In this document: positions 16,115-29,679 of the stretch, piece after piece | How positions within the stretch are numbered: position 1 is the first letter of the stretch | How the letters are laid out: every line of letters begins with the position of its first letter | NCBI GenBank assembly: GCA_037975125.1 | Contig: CM075857.1 | Span: forward strand, 72,063,345 to 72,127,344 | Source of the DNA: Latrodectus hesperus | Taxonomy: Eukaryota > Arthropoda > Arachnida > Araneae > Theridiidae | Direction: 5' to 3' | DNA: 64,000 nucleotides | The notes under the pieces: model-generated | The model's input: the letters and a program-made list of their open reading frames with translations, nothing else | Told to the model about the DNA's origin: nothing | Databases searched by the model: none | Made by a program: the position numbers and the translations under genes

Positions 16115-17743
16115 AATTTCTTATAAATATGATAAAAAGGAATTCACAAAAAGGAATATTTTAAAGATAAATTGTTGTATTTACATTTTGTTCTATGTAA
16201 AATATTGTTTCAAAAGAAACTTAAAATACATTGTTTTTAGGAATTCTTTTGCTCTTCTAAAAATATGTTCAATGTCTAAAAAAATAAACAAAAAAATAAA
16301 AAAAAACTCATGTAAACATAATTTTTCTGTATTGGTTTGCTGCAGCTGTTTAGAAAGTATTATTTAATAAATTGTTTTCATACTATATATCATTCAAAAA
16401 TATGTTTATTATGAGTTTAAAAGTAAAATATATGAATTTGTTTTTAATGGCAGTGTTTTAACATTCTCTTTCAATGTAAGATAACTTGATATAAGAAATT
16501 CTATTCAATTAATTAAATAATAGACAGTTATTATTATTACGTGTTAAGAACATAAATTACAATAAATGAAACGGAAAAACATAAAAACAGAATTTAGGTT
16601 TGTTCCGTCATTTATTTTTTTGTTCTTATTAAAATAATATTTGTTATTTGAATTTACCTCCTAATTAGTTTTTATTGTTTCATATTTATTTATAATTATC
16701 AGTTCTCCATCGATTGTTTTCCTAAAAATTAAAATTTATTTGCTATAAAATCTTATAAATGAATCTGTTAAGCTAGAATTTGTTTTAAATAAGTTTATTT
16801 ATTAAATTAATATCCAAAATTAAAATTAATTTAAAGTTATTTCTAAATTTTTTGATTAAAGGCATGCTTGTGAACTTAAAGTATGCAGCATTAATGTTAT
16901 ATTATTAATAATATTGTGTAAACCATATTATAATTTCACGTCAGTAATATCTAACAGAATTATGAATAAATATTATCTTTTAAGCGCAGTTAATACAACG
17001 ACTTTATAGTAATTAACAACTAAAATTTTTAATGAATAATAATTTGAACATTTTGAATTATTTAATTATTGCTATGTGATACGCACCAAATTAGAATTAA
17101 GAATGCATATCATGAATTGTCATTGTTAGTTTTTTTCTCATTTTCTAGATAGAAAATTTCTAATTTCTTTATTTTATTTCTTCTCATATGGTTATAGTTA
17201 AATATGAAATGCTGTCCTCTGTAGATATCTGTTTTATAAACAGAATAATATATTCTTTAGTTTGAGGATAATAATTGTACATGTTCATTACTTTTAAAAT
17301 ATATTAGAGAATACCTCATTTTTTTAAATTGATAAATATGTAAATAATTATTAATTTGATATAATTAATTAATTCAATTTGTTTGATAATAATGAAATAT
17401 TTAATAAATTAATGGTGAAAAATGACATTAAAGTTATATATTATATTTCAAATTGGTGAAAATACAAAGTTTAAAATCTATCTACTTCTGTACGAATTAT
17501 TTTATTCTGTTTTAAGAAAATAACTTACAGAAAGTATTTATTATTAAATTTATTAGGAAATAAATATATAATATGTTTTGTGAATGTTAATATTCTTATT
17601 TAATACATTATTGTATTAAAAAGTGTTAAAAATATAATTAAACTCATTAAAATATTTTCCTTGTTTAAAAATCATTTTGTTTTATACTAATAATAACTAC
17701 TTATATAAAATTATATGAATGAAAAGCTTCAATCTTAAATAAG
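16115..17743. other. AT-rich intergenic DNA, no gene seen
   Basis: No supported feature. The frame 16047-16367 begins inside the SINE-like repeat and runs into low-complexity sequence, so it is not taken as a gene. Confidence 0.55.
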
Positions 17744-18743
17744 GGGACTGTGCACTTTCAAAACTTATTTTTTCAATTTCTATCTAAATGTCTTAACATT
17801 TGGCACAAATATTAAGCTGATATGCTTAAGCTAAATTGTAAAATTTCAAGTTAAAATATAAATTATAAAGTGATTTATAGCAATAAATGTAATTATAATA
17901 TCGATAAATGTGCAATACTAAAAGAAACCCTTGCGTCTTATATATTCTTTCAATTTCGATAAATAATAATATTTGTATTTATATGAAACAATCTATCTTT
18001 AAAAATAACACTTTACAAAGTATATTCGTTAAATAAAAATTTTTAAATACATATTATGAAATTTTTAATAAAATATCACATCAATATTAATTTCAAACCT
18101 TAAACTTTAATTTTATATAAAGTTACAACCAATTTTTTAGGAATATTTGAACAAAACATCATAACGAACAACTGAAGCTAATGCCATGTATATGGGAAAA
18201 AATTAATGCACATGGAGCATTTGACGTTCACATATTTATAAAAGAATTTAAATCTGAGAAAAACAGTATTTTAAATCTGTGTGAGGTACTTGAAACAATA
18301 ATTTCCTACTTAATTACCATTAAATTGCTTTTTATTGAATTTTTCATCAAAGTATATTTAAAAAAAAACTAAAAAGTTATTTAAAATCAATTTAAATAAT
18401 TAAAATTTACTTATTGCATTTTTTAAATTTTTTCGAACATTTGAAAAATTCATATTATAACATATATACTGCATAGAAAGCATATACTATATTAATTTTA
18501 AAATTCTAGATAAATGAAAACTTGTAAACATAATAAAAAATAATATATTTTAAAATTTATTTCATATACAAAGGTATTGGAAAAATAATAATAAAAAACA
18601 TATATTGTTATTTATAATATGCATAACACTTTCATTTCTTGATTTTACTGTATACGTGTTTATTTTTTGTAGGTAGAATATTAATGCTCTAAAATTTTAA
18701 TCACATACATCACAATTTTTTTAAATTAATTTTTTTTCCTTTT

Positions 18744-18798
18744 GTAATACCTTTTGATTCAAAATTCAAAAGGTCCTCGTAATACCTTTTGAATTTTG
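18744..18798. repeat. 15-bp inverted repeat plus 14-bp direct repeat
   Basis: CAAAATTCAAAAGGT (18760-18774) and its perfect reverse complement (18784-18798) are separated by 9 nt. GTAATACCTTTTGA occurs twice in direct orientation (18744-18757 and 18779-18792), so the second copy overlaps the right arm. The structure sits just beyond the 3' end of the MULE transposase remains. Confidence 0.85.
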
Positions 18799-18899
18799 TT
18801 TTAATTTTTTATATTTTTTGACTTTTGTTGCAATTTATAAAATCTGATGATCTTTGATTCTTTTGTGAAAGTCTTGTTGCATCTTTTTCCTTTGTAAGT

Positions 18900-20551
18900 T
18901 TTAAGGTGTGATCAGACAACACTCCTGCACGTAGTTTTGTTGTATATAAAACTCCAAAATTGTGAACTCACTGATGGATAAAGTTACTGCATTCTCTAAT
19001 CTCTTTTTAGAAACAAATATACCTATGGAGAATTTTTTCCATACACAACTGTGAATTTATGACATATAAAACTGTACGTTTCATTTGCATTTGGAGTTTT
19101 TGCAGAAGCACTACAAAGAAGAATTTCATTAGATGCCAGTCTTTGGTACTCTAGTAGTATCTTCTAGACAAATTTTCTGAAAGTTTAGTCTTTATCAGTG
19201 TGTGACTTTGGGGTATTTCATTGCATAACTCAACTCTTTGATAAAAACACCATGATAAATGTCCCGTGGGACATTTCTTATGTTAGGCCTTTTTCTTTGT
19301 TGACATACAGTGATAATGAGTCGCCAGAATTGGAGTTTTCATCTCTTGAATATCAGAAGCATAATCTTTTATTGATTTCCGATAAAAATTTTGGAGTTTT
19401 GCTACACTTTCTTTTTTAAATTGCCTTGTTTTCGGCCACAAAGTGTGGCGCCTTTCACTCTTCATTCTTTTATAAAATTACAAAGTGCTGTTCCAAATAT
19501 TTTTGGAACATGATTAATACATTCTTCCTTAACAATTGGAATATCACTATTTATTTTCTCTCCGTTAAAGTGAATAAAGGTTTTAGAACCACCATCACAT
19601 ATAATTGTTGTGTAAAATATATTATGTAAAAGTGAACGTTTTCAAATTCGTTATGCAGCAGCCATTTCCCTGCTCCCAGATGATTTGCTGTAATTTTCTC
19701 TGTGTCCTTCTTTCCAAATGTGGAATTCAGCATTGTCTTCACCGAGATCTCGAGATGCAACTGTTTATTATGAACAGAACTTCGCCATGTTTTCAAAGTT
19801 AACTATTGAACCTGTGAGGGAATCAATAGCTACTCCAATAACAAGTAAAGAATTATCACCTCGTTTCTGCCAAGTTCCATCATAGGACACACAAATATGT
19901 AACTGATCTTTAGGATTTAAATTTGAATTTGATTCCAAATATGCTTTCCTAACGTCACTGGGGCTTACTTTTAACACTTCATTTCGAAATCCTTCATTTT
20001 TCTTAAACTAAATTTGACAAACATTTTGAAGATGTTTTTTAATCCCTGTTTGTACAATCCAGCGTTCGAGAGATTGATTCCATTGCTACATGGCCATTTC
20101 CAAAACTCAAAAAAAAATGCCACAACTTTGTTATTGTCATCAAATTTTCGTGAGTATTGTTCTCTAGGGCTGAAAAAATTTGAGCTAAAATTTCTTTGCA
20201 AGATTTACAGAACATTTCTAGTTTCACTGAAAAACCATAATTTTCCAGAGTGGATGCATCTAAAGAGCAGACATTACAATTACTGCATGACCCATCCCTT
20301 TGAAGACTTGAGAAGCAGTTTTTATTCACAAGAATATACTCCTTTCCACTTGCTGGAGGAATATCATTACGCTTATGACCAGATTCTGTAACATTTACAT
20401 CTATAAATGAAACTTTTTGGTCTACTATTTCTTTTGGTACAGCTTCTTCAGCAAATTTTATTTGTCTTTTATGAGCTGATTCAGTTGCAGCAAGTTTTCG
20501 TTTCGTTAAGCTGTCTTTAGGTTTCCTGTATCTTGAACTAATTGCATGCAT
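18900..20551 (-). pseudogene. Mutator-like transposase, decayed
   Basis: Read on the minus strand from the Met at 20551, the segments appear in family order but in changing frames. A basic N-terminal region comes first (residues about 1-45). A Cys-rich segment with CSNCNVCS and FCKSCKEI follows at about 19-20.3 kb. Then comes HICVSYDGTWQKRG near 19880, which holds the first catalytic Asp in the DGTWQ motif typical of the arthropod Mutator domain. A segment with IICDGGSKTF near 19600 carries the second acidic site, with VKEECINHVPK just after. ATHYHCMST near 19300 is followed, after a stop, by CPTGHLSWCFYQ near 19250. The last recognisable piece is VYQRLASNEILLC near 19150. Several frameshifts and stops separate these blocks, so no protein can be made. 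The assignment rests on motif order; a search against Mutator-domain profiles would settle it. Confidence 0.75.
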
Positions 20552-21274
20552 TATGATGGAAATTACAATGTGCGATTCAAGAAACTATTATTTGATAAAG
20601 TAGTTCTGAAAAGAACTGTTTTATAAACTTTGAACATCTAACAGAAATACAAGTTTCAAAATTGAAACAGAAATCAAGCGGTGAAATCAAAATAATGATA
20701 TCTGTGAAAAATCTACAAGATTAGTGATGCCTGACGAAATCATACAAATAATAAAAACTAAATAATTTTGATGTGGGTAAAATATAGCACATTCTAAAAA
20801 AAGAATTCAGTGATTAATAATTTGAAGAGTAAATATTTGCATGCTGTGAGACGATAGGAAATGGAAGTGGTCGTTTGTTTATAAAATAAATACTTTATTT
20901 TTTCCAGTTTTTATAGTTCTCTAAGTTTCAATACAAGTTTTTCAAGTTTCAAGAATGTGATCAAACAAATATAAGCCAAAATATGATATTTAAATTTTTT
21001 TACTTTCTAGAAGTACATATATTTCATTGGAAATTAGTTATTATTCAAATACACTCTCCTTGTGTTACTTGTTTACGTTTTCGAGCAAACATGAAAAAGG
21101 GGTGTGGTACATTGTTTACTTTATTAAAACATTAATAACTTTGTCGAAAATTGACTAAACTCTAAAACTCTTTTTGTATAATATGGAGAAGGATTCACAT
21201 TGTTTTTTAAACTAAAAAAGAAAAATCGATATTTTTGTGGATTTTTCACATCTTGATAGTCCACTGTCCCGTTA

Positions 21275-23065
21275 AATCTTATTGAAAAAATCTTAATACT
21301 TAAATAAAATTTATAAGATTTGATAATATAATTTGACAGAAAATTAAATTTTGTCATAATTACTGGGTTGAAATCAACAATTTTTTTTTAAAACAGTCTC
21401 ATTATACTCTTTATTTCATCTGATTATATTAAAAGTCACTGATTCAAAACAAAATTATTCAAATTAATTATTAAACTTTTAATGGTTTTATGATTCTAAG
21501 AAATAAGTCTATTATAGTAATATATTACATATTATTTAAGATCATATATTTAAAATAATGTGCATATTTTTATACGTTTCAAGACGAATATTAAACTAAT
21601 AATATTGCATGACAAGTTGAAAGGTCACGAGAAAACATCAGTTGATGATTGAAACAACTTATAAATTACCTTTGATCAAATAATACATCTGAATTTTTTA
21701 TTACTTTTGTAACAAATTCTAAAAACGTTTAAGGAGAAACTACTGTGTTTGGTTTAATGTTTTTCAAATTTATCATATTACCATTGTATTTTTTCAGTTA
21801 AATCATTATTATTCATTCATTTAAATATACAAATTACAAATCATTTCCTGTAATAAGTAGTATTATATAATGTCACATTTATTACCCATTAATAAGCAAA
21901 TTAGCTTTTTTCGAGATATATTTAAGATATTTTTTATTTTATCTAAACTAATTAAAAAAATTTGCTTGCTGGATGATATGTGTCACCATTTCAGGTGTTT
22001 TCTAGAAAATCATCAATCTTTATAACAATTGTACTTTGAAATGATTCCCATGTTTTGGAAACAATACTCTTGATGGACTACAAAGTAAACTACACATAGG
22101 TGACCTCTTCTCCAGCTTTCATATAATTTTTCAATAATTTAAGTTCTGATAAATTTGTCTTAGTATATTTAAATAAATAACTCACTTTCACTCGTAGCGA
22201 ATGTCTTTATTTGAGTATCCGCTCTTCCTATTGTAGTCTTGAGATGCGCTTGCCAAATACATGCATTTTGCACAAGCTCATGTGAAACCTTACTTTTTGT
22301 TCCTGACTTCTGCATAAACATGAAATTTCTATGGGATTGGATGCTCGTTGTAGTTATCGAAAAAAGCTTTTTTTGTCAATTTCATTGATGCTTAAATTTT
22401 ACACAATAGTGTATTATATCGAGAGTGGAAAATAGAATTTCATTAAAAAAGGTAACATATTTAAGGTATATTTAAAATTTCAGAGCCTTCCTTTCTAGTC
22501 TTTGCATAATTCTGATGTAAAATCAAAAGAAAACTGAAAGGATGTCAAATTAATAAAGCCAGAAGTAGCGTTGAATTACATTAACCATTTCTAAATTTAA
22601 AGTTTATAAAACTAATGATTCAAAATATGAAAATATCAATATAGATTGCAAATGTCTTTATTATTATTCACTCAATTGGGTATTATATTATAAATCCACT
22701 ATGCCAAATTTGAAATAGCAGCTTAAGCATCCTGAGGTAAAAACAATTTAATCACGATAGTGGTATAAAACAAAACAAAATAGAATATTAAATATTACTG
22801 AGTAATTTCCAACTAAATTTTACTGCAAAGACTTTGATTGACTAGCATTTTATTGATATTTAAAGATATTATATAAAACATATTAAATTTCAATAAGTGA
22901 TTTTTTTAAAATAAAAAAAATATTTTAAATGTATGCAAATAATTGGTTACGTGGGGATCTCTGATAAAATTAATCAGAACAGAATACTTAGCTTTTACTT
23001 AGATATGAATGCTATAATAGATTTAAATATAAGATTGTATGGGCTTAGCTGGGTCAGAAGAGCTG
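21275..23065. other. AT-rich intergenic DNA, no gene seen
   Basis: Mostly featureless. A stretch at about 22185-22345 is slightly less AT-rich and could be an old repeat scrap, but nothing identifies it. Confidence 0.5.
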
Positions 23066-23068
23066 GGT

Positions 23069-23102
23069 CTTGAAGAAGGAAAAGAAGTTTTCCTTCTTCA
23101 AG
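23069..23102. repeat. Perfect 15-bp hairpin with 4-nt loop
   Basis: CTTGAAGAAGGAAAA at 23069-23083, loop GAAG, then the exact reverse complement at 23088-23102. The arms are purine/pyrimidine biased. The surrounding 80 bp (GGGCTTAGCTGGGTCAGAAG and following) are less AT-rich than the neighbourhood. No T tract or coding unit argues for a bacterial-type terminator; in this context it may be part of a small repeat. Confidence 0.85.
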
Positions 23103-23323
23103 GATTTTGATATCTATTCTATCTGTTGTCAAACAATGAGAATTATGGTAAAGCTGGAGATTCGGTTTTATGCATGCACATCTATCAAGCTAAATGATTG
23201 ATAACTTTTTTTGGTTTCTTTCTTACAATGTTTGTTTGTATAACCCATACATAATTCTTCCGGTAACAGTACATATCTGCCCAAAACTATTAGGCTTAAC
23301 GCATAAAGCTTCCATTATACCGT

Positions 23324-23499
<176 letters not shown>

Positions 23500-26400
23500 T
23501 GATTTCTATTATTGCCAGATCTATCTATAACAGTTAATAAAACAGACTCATAAAATTATCAAAAATATTTTTTTTTAAAAAAATTTAGTATTATATATTA
23601 ATTCTGATAAATGACATGGTTGAAAATGTGCCCATAAAAATCAATCTATTTTTCAATTTGGCATTAGATAGATATTTAGTTATCGATTTTTTTAATTCCT
23701 TTGCTTCTTCAAATGGTCACAATGGTGGACATTTGTAGAAAAAGTGAACTTTTTCCATTATATTTGAAAATGCTGATGAAGATATTCATGAAATTATAAT
23801 AGAAGTTAAAATTAAAAAGTAATAGATTTAACACTTTAAGATCTCCTCATCCATCATTTAAATAATCTTATTACAAAATTTTAAGCTTTAAAAATCAGTA
23901 GATTTTCTCAAACAAAAACACAATTTGAAAAGAGAAATTAATTATAGAATCTCTAAATTTAAAAGGCTAATTCATCCATTTTTCAAGAGCAATTAGTCAG
24001 TGCGATTACTGTTATTGATATAGAACATGAATTTCAATTTATTGATTAATTTACTAGTAAATTATCCACTATTCCCCGATTGTTAATTTTGTAATCAATA
24101 CTTTTCTCGCACGAATTTTCATGAAAATGCTTGTAAATTTAATTTTAATCTAAACAAATATGTATTTTTATCATACCTTTAAAATACTAAAATACCTTGG
24201 AAAAGATTGTTTCTCCTAATAATAATTTAACGCTTTTGGAAAATTGCATAGATTTTCTTATTTTTAAAATTTTTTATGAATATAATTCCATGTGCGTTAT
24301 TTTATGTGTCAATACTATTGGGAATAGACATTTGTTGCTTAGGGCTAAATCTTTGGAAATTCATAAGTGATTTCTGTCATTTTTGAACTTCAATAAATTT
24401 CATGAGTATCTTTAATTCTTATTAACTGAATATGCACATTTTATTGACGAATGTATTCTACCGGTAATTGTTAGTATGTATCATAAATTATATACTCATA
24501 ATTTAATGAAAAGAAAAATAATTTTGTTGTTATTTGAATATTTTTTTAATTTTATTGTGATTTGAGATTAAAAAATTAATATTATTGAAAATAATATTAT
24601 ATTTAATAAATTATTTTTAACTAATATACGTATTAAAATATATTTTATTCATGCAAGTAATAAGCTCAAATTATGCAAATTATGTATTAGGAAAAAAATA
24701 TGAGTCATATTTAAATTATTTTCTTACGTAGGATTAAATATACTCTGTTATTACATCAATATGTCACGATTATTAAACAATTTTTAAGTGTTATATATTT
24801 AACAATTTCAACGCATAGTCACGGCAACTACTTTACAATAGTATATTTAAAGGGATATCACTGGTAATTAGTCTTGAAAAATATATTGGATTAAAAAGAT
24901 CTGGAGAACATATGAGCTTCAATTACCAAAAGCTCTAAATTTCTGTATACCTTTAAAAGTTTGAGATTTTTTCAGGAATTTTATATAGGATGAAAAGAAA
25001 TAAAAGTCTGTAAAATAATTTATAAAATTAGAAATTATTAAAATTTGATTCATCCTCAACTTTTAGAATACAATTTTGAAAATTACACATTTTACGTTTT
25101 ATAAAATTTTGGAAAAAAATTTCTCTTTAAAGAAATTGTTGAGTATGTATTTTTGCCTCTTACTTGACCTTTTTTATCGGACTTAAATTAATTAAGATTT
25201 TTATATGGCATTGCTTAAAATTATGGTATTATACGATATATTAAAATCATTTCATATGTAATGGAGTAATTATGCTTTGTTTTACAATTTTCACTCCATA
25301 AAAGTAAATTTCCTGTTTTCGTTATCCTGACGTACTTATGTAAACAAAATAAATATTTAATTCAGAGTTGTGTTGAATTTAAGTACAATATTGAAAAGTA
25401 TTGGATGCAAAATACAATATGTTATATTAAATTGTAAATTAAATATGTGAATATTGCCAGTTGTCGTAAAGTTAGAAGTTATGATTAAGATCTGAATAAA
25501 CTCACACAGTAGATTTTTATTCATATTTTTTCATAAGTCAAAGAAAATTTAATTGTAAAATAAAAATACTGAAAACCTCATTTTAGATTTTCAGCAAACT
25601 GGGAATTTACGTCTGAAAATGTATATCACCCAAAGGCTTTTAAATGAAACTCCCATACAATAATCTTTTATGAAATTAAAATAATTTATAGTCACAAATT
25701 GAAACATCTAATAAATGTAGATTAAAAGTTATGGAATATGGAAAAGTTAAAAATGCAACTAGAATTGGTGAAGGAAAACAAACATTAATTATGTAAAAAA
25801 TAAATATAAACTCTATGAGGAAAAATAAGTTATTGCTTAAACATTTAGGTATTTATTAATTTCAAAATATCCAAAGAATTGGGGAATTTCAGACATATTT
25901 TTTCACCAGAATAGAGCAAACAAAAGAAGTGTGAAAGAAATCATGTGATAAAGACTTAGAATAACTAAACTCCAGCTTTTCTTAAGTCACTTGTGATTAT
26001 GTTCTTGTCACTTCTCAAAGCTTTAGCTGTATCCTACCTTAGCTTTTTTTTTATTGGTAAAGAGATGAATAGAAGTATGCATGACGTATTTAGAAGTTGA
26101 ACTTAGAGCAGTTTATAAAACATGAGACCAGTATTATTATCTTTGCTTACATCTTTTCAGAGAAAGAATTTTATAAATGGAGTAAATAATCATTTAATCT
26201 GGTCAAACATTTTTTTCAAATCTGTATTAAACTTCTAAGGTTAGCTTTTGCACCAATTTATGATTTTTCTGTTAATTCCAAATACATTCGAAAGAGATTT
26301 TTAAATCACTTCTGAGTTTTCTTCAATATTTTAAAGAAAAAAAAGCAAATAAAAAACAGTTATTTTATGAATTATATATTTTTTGATAATTAAAAAATAA

Positions 26401-26940
26401 TTTTCTATAAATTTTTCTATTAAAGTATGCATCATACATTAAAAACACAACTATTTTACATTTTAGTACAATATCTTTTATTTATATTATTACCCATAAT
26501 CATTATACGTTTATATATTTGTATTATATAATTAATAAATTTCTTTTCTATCTAATTTAGTAAAATGCCTTATAATTTTATAAATATATTCTAAGATTGA
26601 ATTCTCTTTAATATCGTGTGAGAATCAGTGATGAAACTTTTCATGGAATTTATAAATATCATTAAATACCGATTGTTTCTGTTGAATCTATAGATGAAAA
26701 CAATGAAATTATTTTATTTAATTTATGATTCATACAGTTAAAGGTTTGGTGAATTCACACCATATTCCATATTTGCCAAAGAATGAAATTTCCTAACAGA
26801 ATAACAAAAAAAAAACATCCTAAAACCACTATCATAGCAATAATAAACGTGTAGTATAGATTAACATGGTTATATTTATTATTTATAAAATTAAAATTTT
26901 ATGCAATATATACAATTTTATGTATTTTATCTAATATATA
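23500..26940. other. AT-rich intergenic DNA, no gene seen
   Basis: No supported gene, RNA or repeat. Frames are short and biased to AT-rich codons. Confidence 0.6.
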
Positions 26941-26963
26941 TTTATAATCCCTGGTTCCTGACC

Positions 26964-27247
26964 ATGAGCGTTTTGGTGTCGCTTTTTTTCCGGGTGACAA
27001 CTGGACATGACTACCTGCAAAAGCATATGCATCGAATAGTTGTAATGGATTCTGATTTTTGTCCATTGTGCAATTATGGTAATATGGATCATGGTGCTCA
27101 CCCAAAGAACTTCCCTGAAGTTTTAACACTTATGACTGACAACTCTTTTGAAGCTAATAAAGGGCTTTACTCTTGTTTTTATACTTGGTCTACTTTTTAT
27201 TTTGCTGCTGGTAGATTAATAGCAGAGATCCCGAGGACAAACGTAAT
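26964..27247 (+). pseudogene. 3' end of a non-LTR retrotransposon ORF2, fragment
   Basis: An open segment of about 95 codons begins around [20 protein letters not shown], continues with [21 protein letters not shown] (shown in part) and ends with [15 protein letters not shown]. The order TGHDYLxxHxHR, then a CPLC pair and a nearby His, then a final ARxxxAxxPxTxV-like stretch, is what I know from the C-terminal region after the RNase H domain of Jockey/R1-type LINE ORF2 proteins in arthropods. The reverse transcriptase and RNase H domains are absent, consistent with a 5'-truncated insertion. The coding part runs directly into a (TA)n array, with only CATACA between, so the array looks like the element's 3' tail or grew from it. 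Function is lost. The family was not verified by search. Confidence 0.6.
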
Positions 27248-27420
<173 letters not shown>

Positions 27421-27459
27421 TTGAATTTTGTATATCAAATTATTTAAAGCTACCCTAAA

Positions 27460-29085
27460 GTTCCTCCTGTTTTGATTTATAAGAATATTTTAATGTTTAA
27501 CATCCTGTTAACACAGATAAATGAACAATACTAACTTCAAACGAAAATTACCTAGGTATTCCAGTTTTTATTGATCTCTCCAGTTTTGTTACATTCATTA
27601 TCCGCTATTTCTATATTCAAAAGAACACTTTTAAAAAACTATAGAAGAATATCTATTTTAGGACATTTGATTTTAGGTTTCAAAAAGGAAGAGGCTTGTT
27701 AAGCATACCGATAGCAGTTGAGCTCTAACTAACTTTAAATATTGATTAACAACATATTTCGGAAAATTTTTTAATCATTTTGAATTGTTAAATAATCATA
27801 TTTGCAGTTTGGTTTTGTTTGAAACATTTTTGAAGTTCAAATTAATGAGAGACTAAAGAAATTCTACAGCAATTTTTACTTTTATATCAATATTTATTTT
27901 CAGGTGTAAAACCTCTGATAAAAAAAAATAATATTTCAGAATGTGTTTGTTGAGATAGTGTAATTTTTTATGAGTGTTATTTACTTTAATATTCAATGTA
28001 GAAAACTCATACATTAAAATAACATATATTACAAAATAACAAACAGTTAATAATTGCTTAAATAACAAATTTTAAAATATTCCCAGTATTTTTAAAAGTA
28101 AATATAAATAAGTGTCCCACATTTGTGAAATCAAACGTATAACAATTATTCCGTGGTATTCATTTTATAAACAAATTGATTTTAAATTAATGTCCTTAGA
28201 ATAGATAATCGTACTCTCTTCTTATATTTTACTTGATATAATGAGATAAACAATAGATGATAAATATTTTTACCAACCTTATCTAAAAAGCCATATGTTT
28301 GTCATTCAATTTGTTGTTTTTTTCAAATTTATGTACATTATTTTTTGTATATTGATTCTGTATTTAATTAAATACCTAGTGTAATATTGTTAAATAATGT
28401 TTCTTTAAGGAAAATTTTATCATCAAAACCAACTGTGCATTATTTTCAAAAATTTGGTAACAATGATTGCTAATTAGATTTAAGAGCCCCATTGAAATAT
28501 TTTTACTTCAATAACATAAAGAATGTTCAATTTTATAATTATTTTACTACTAGTTTATCTTTTGAGAAACTTTAATTTCAGTTAATTTTAAATGGAATGA
28601 TGATGGTTTAAAAGTTAAATACGACTAGAAGGAGTGAAATAAATTCGAGACTTTAAATTATCATGATCGATATTTTCCAGACAAATATAATATTTTTGGT
28701 CAAAATGATTTCTTCATCTATATTTCAGATAAATGGAACTGATTTATTTTTTTTCATACAATTTGAGGTAATTCCTTAATAGGAACTAAAAAATTAATAG
28801 CATACTCTTTGTTGTTGATATTTTTAAGAATATAATTTAAACTCTTATGAGTGCTCTCCTTGTTAAATTTTATGATTGTTTAGTTAAGAGAAAAGAACTT
28901 ATTTAATTTATAAATTCAAAGAAAGGCATCTATGTTGAAATGATTTTTGAAGGATAAATATATATCTTCATTAAACAAGATCCCATTTTTTGTAAATTAT
29001 TGATGTATCACTGAATTATAGCAACTAAGAAAATGGAACTCATTTAACACTAATTGTAAACTGCACAAATTCTTTTTAGCCATGC
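27460..29085. other. AT-rich intergenic DNA, no gene seen
   Basis: No supported feature on either strand. Confidence 0.6.
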
Positions 29086-29089
29086 AGTT

Positions 29090-29235
29090 TGGTTGATTAA
29101 GGAGACATTCTGAACACCATAAAGTAGTGAGTTTGAAATCTGGCTTAATCGAAGATCCATTGTGTTTCCTAATAGAGTAAGAGGCTCAATTGTTTCGTTA
29201 GATAAATTCAAACAGTGAGCAGAGTACTCTTTTTT
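29090..29235 (+). repeat. Second, diverged copy of the 2.6-kb SINE
   Basis: AAGTAGTGAGTTTGAAATCT at 29122 aligns with AAGTAGTGAGTTCGAATCCA at 2616, and both continue through a conserved GATCCAT block about 30 bp further. The box B equivalent here is degraded (GTTTGAAATC). Same orientation as the first copy. The 3' limit is not clear. Confidence 0.45.
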
Positions 29236-29634
29236 GTTCCTGAAAATATCAGAAAAGGGTATTCAGTGTCTTTCAAAATGTCCATGTCGAAAAACTACCC
29301 TTTTCTTGGATATTATTTTGTAAAAATGAGCATCATATTATTCGGCCATCAATCTAGTTTACTTAGGATAAGTCTCGGCATTTCATGTTGGAAAAAATTG
29401 TATTTCCAATAGTATAGATCAATAATATTAATTCTGATGATGCATAAACAAGTATATTTTATTGTTATGATTTAAATTCAGTTTTTTTATTGATTAGTAT
29501 AGTATAGTACTCACACTAAAGTCTATTTTAATTTTACTTCAGGCACTTTGTGATGCCTTTATAGACTAGTTGTATTTATAAAATTTGCATCACCTTCATT
29601 ATAAAATAAAAAAATATTTTGATAAAATTAGCTG

Positions 29635-29673
29635 TACTATGCAATAATATTTTTAGAATATTATTGCATAGTA
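29635..29673. repeat. Perfect 17-bp hairpin with 5-nt loop
   Basis: TACTATGCAATAATATT at 29635-29651, loop TTTAG, and the exact reverse complement at 29657-29673. No repeat or gene lies next to it. A foldback transposon scrap or a replication-derived palindrome are both possible. Confidence 0.88.
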
Positions 29674-29679
29674 TATGTG

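Larger units (their letters stand above)
17744..21270 (-). mobile_element. Mutator-like (MULE) transposon relic
   Basis: The decayed transposase at 18900-20551 is flanked by candidate terminal inverted repeats. The left end starts GGGACTGTGCACTTTCAA and the right end, reverse-complemented, starts GGGACAGTGGACTATCAA; 16 of 21 aligned positions match. The distance, about 3.5 kb, is reasonable for a MULE. The expected 8-10 bp target duplication is not clean: both flanks contain TTAAAT but in registers shifted by one base. The boundaries are therefore a proposal and the transposase assignment is firmer. Confidence 0.55.

Noticed and set aside
20014..20391. Open plus-strand frame of 125 codons
   Set aside because: It is the antisense shadow of the Mutator-like transposase remains, whose motifs are on the minus strand.
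23069..23102. Hairpin considered as a bacterial-type terminator
   Set aside because: There is no T tract after the stem, no upstream gene, and the setting is eukaryotic.
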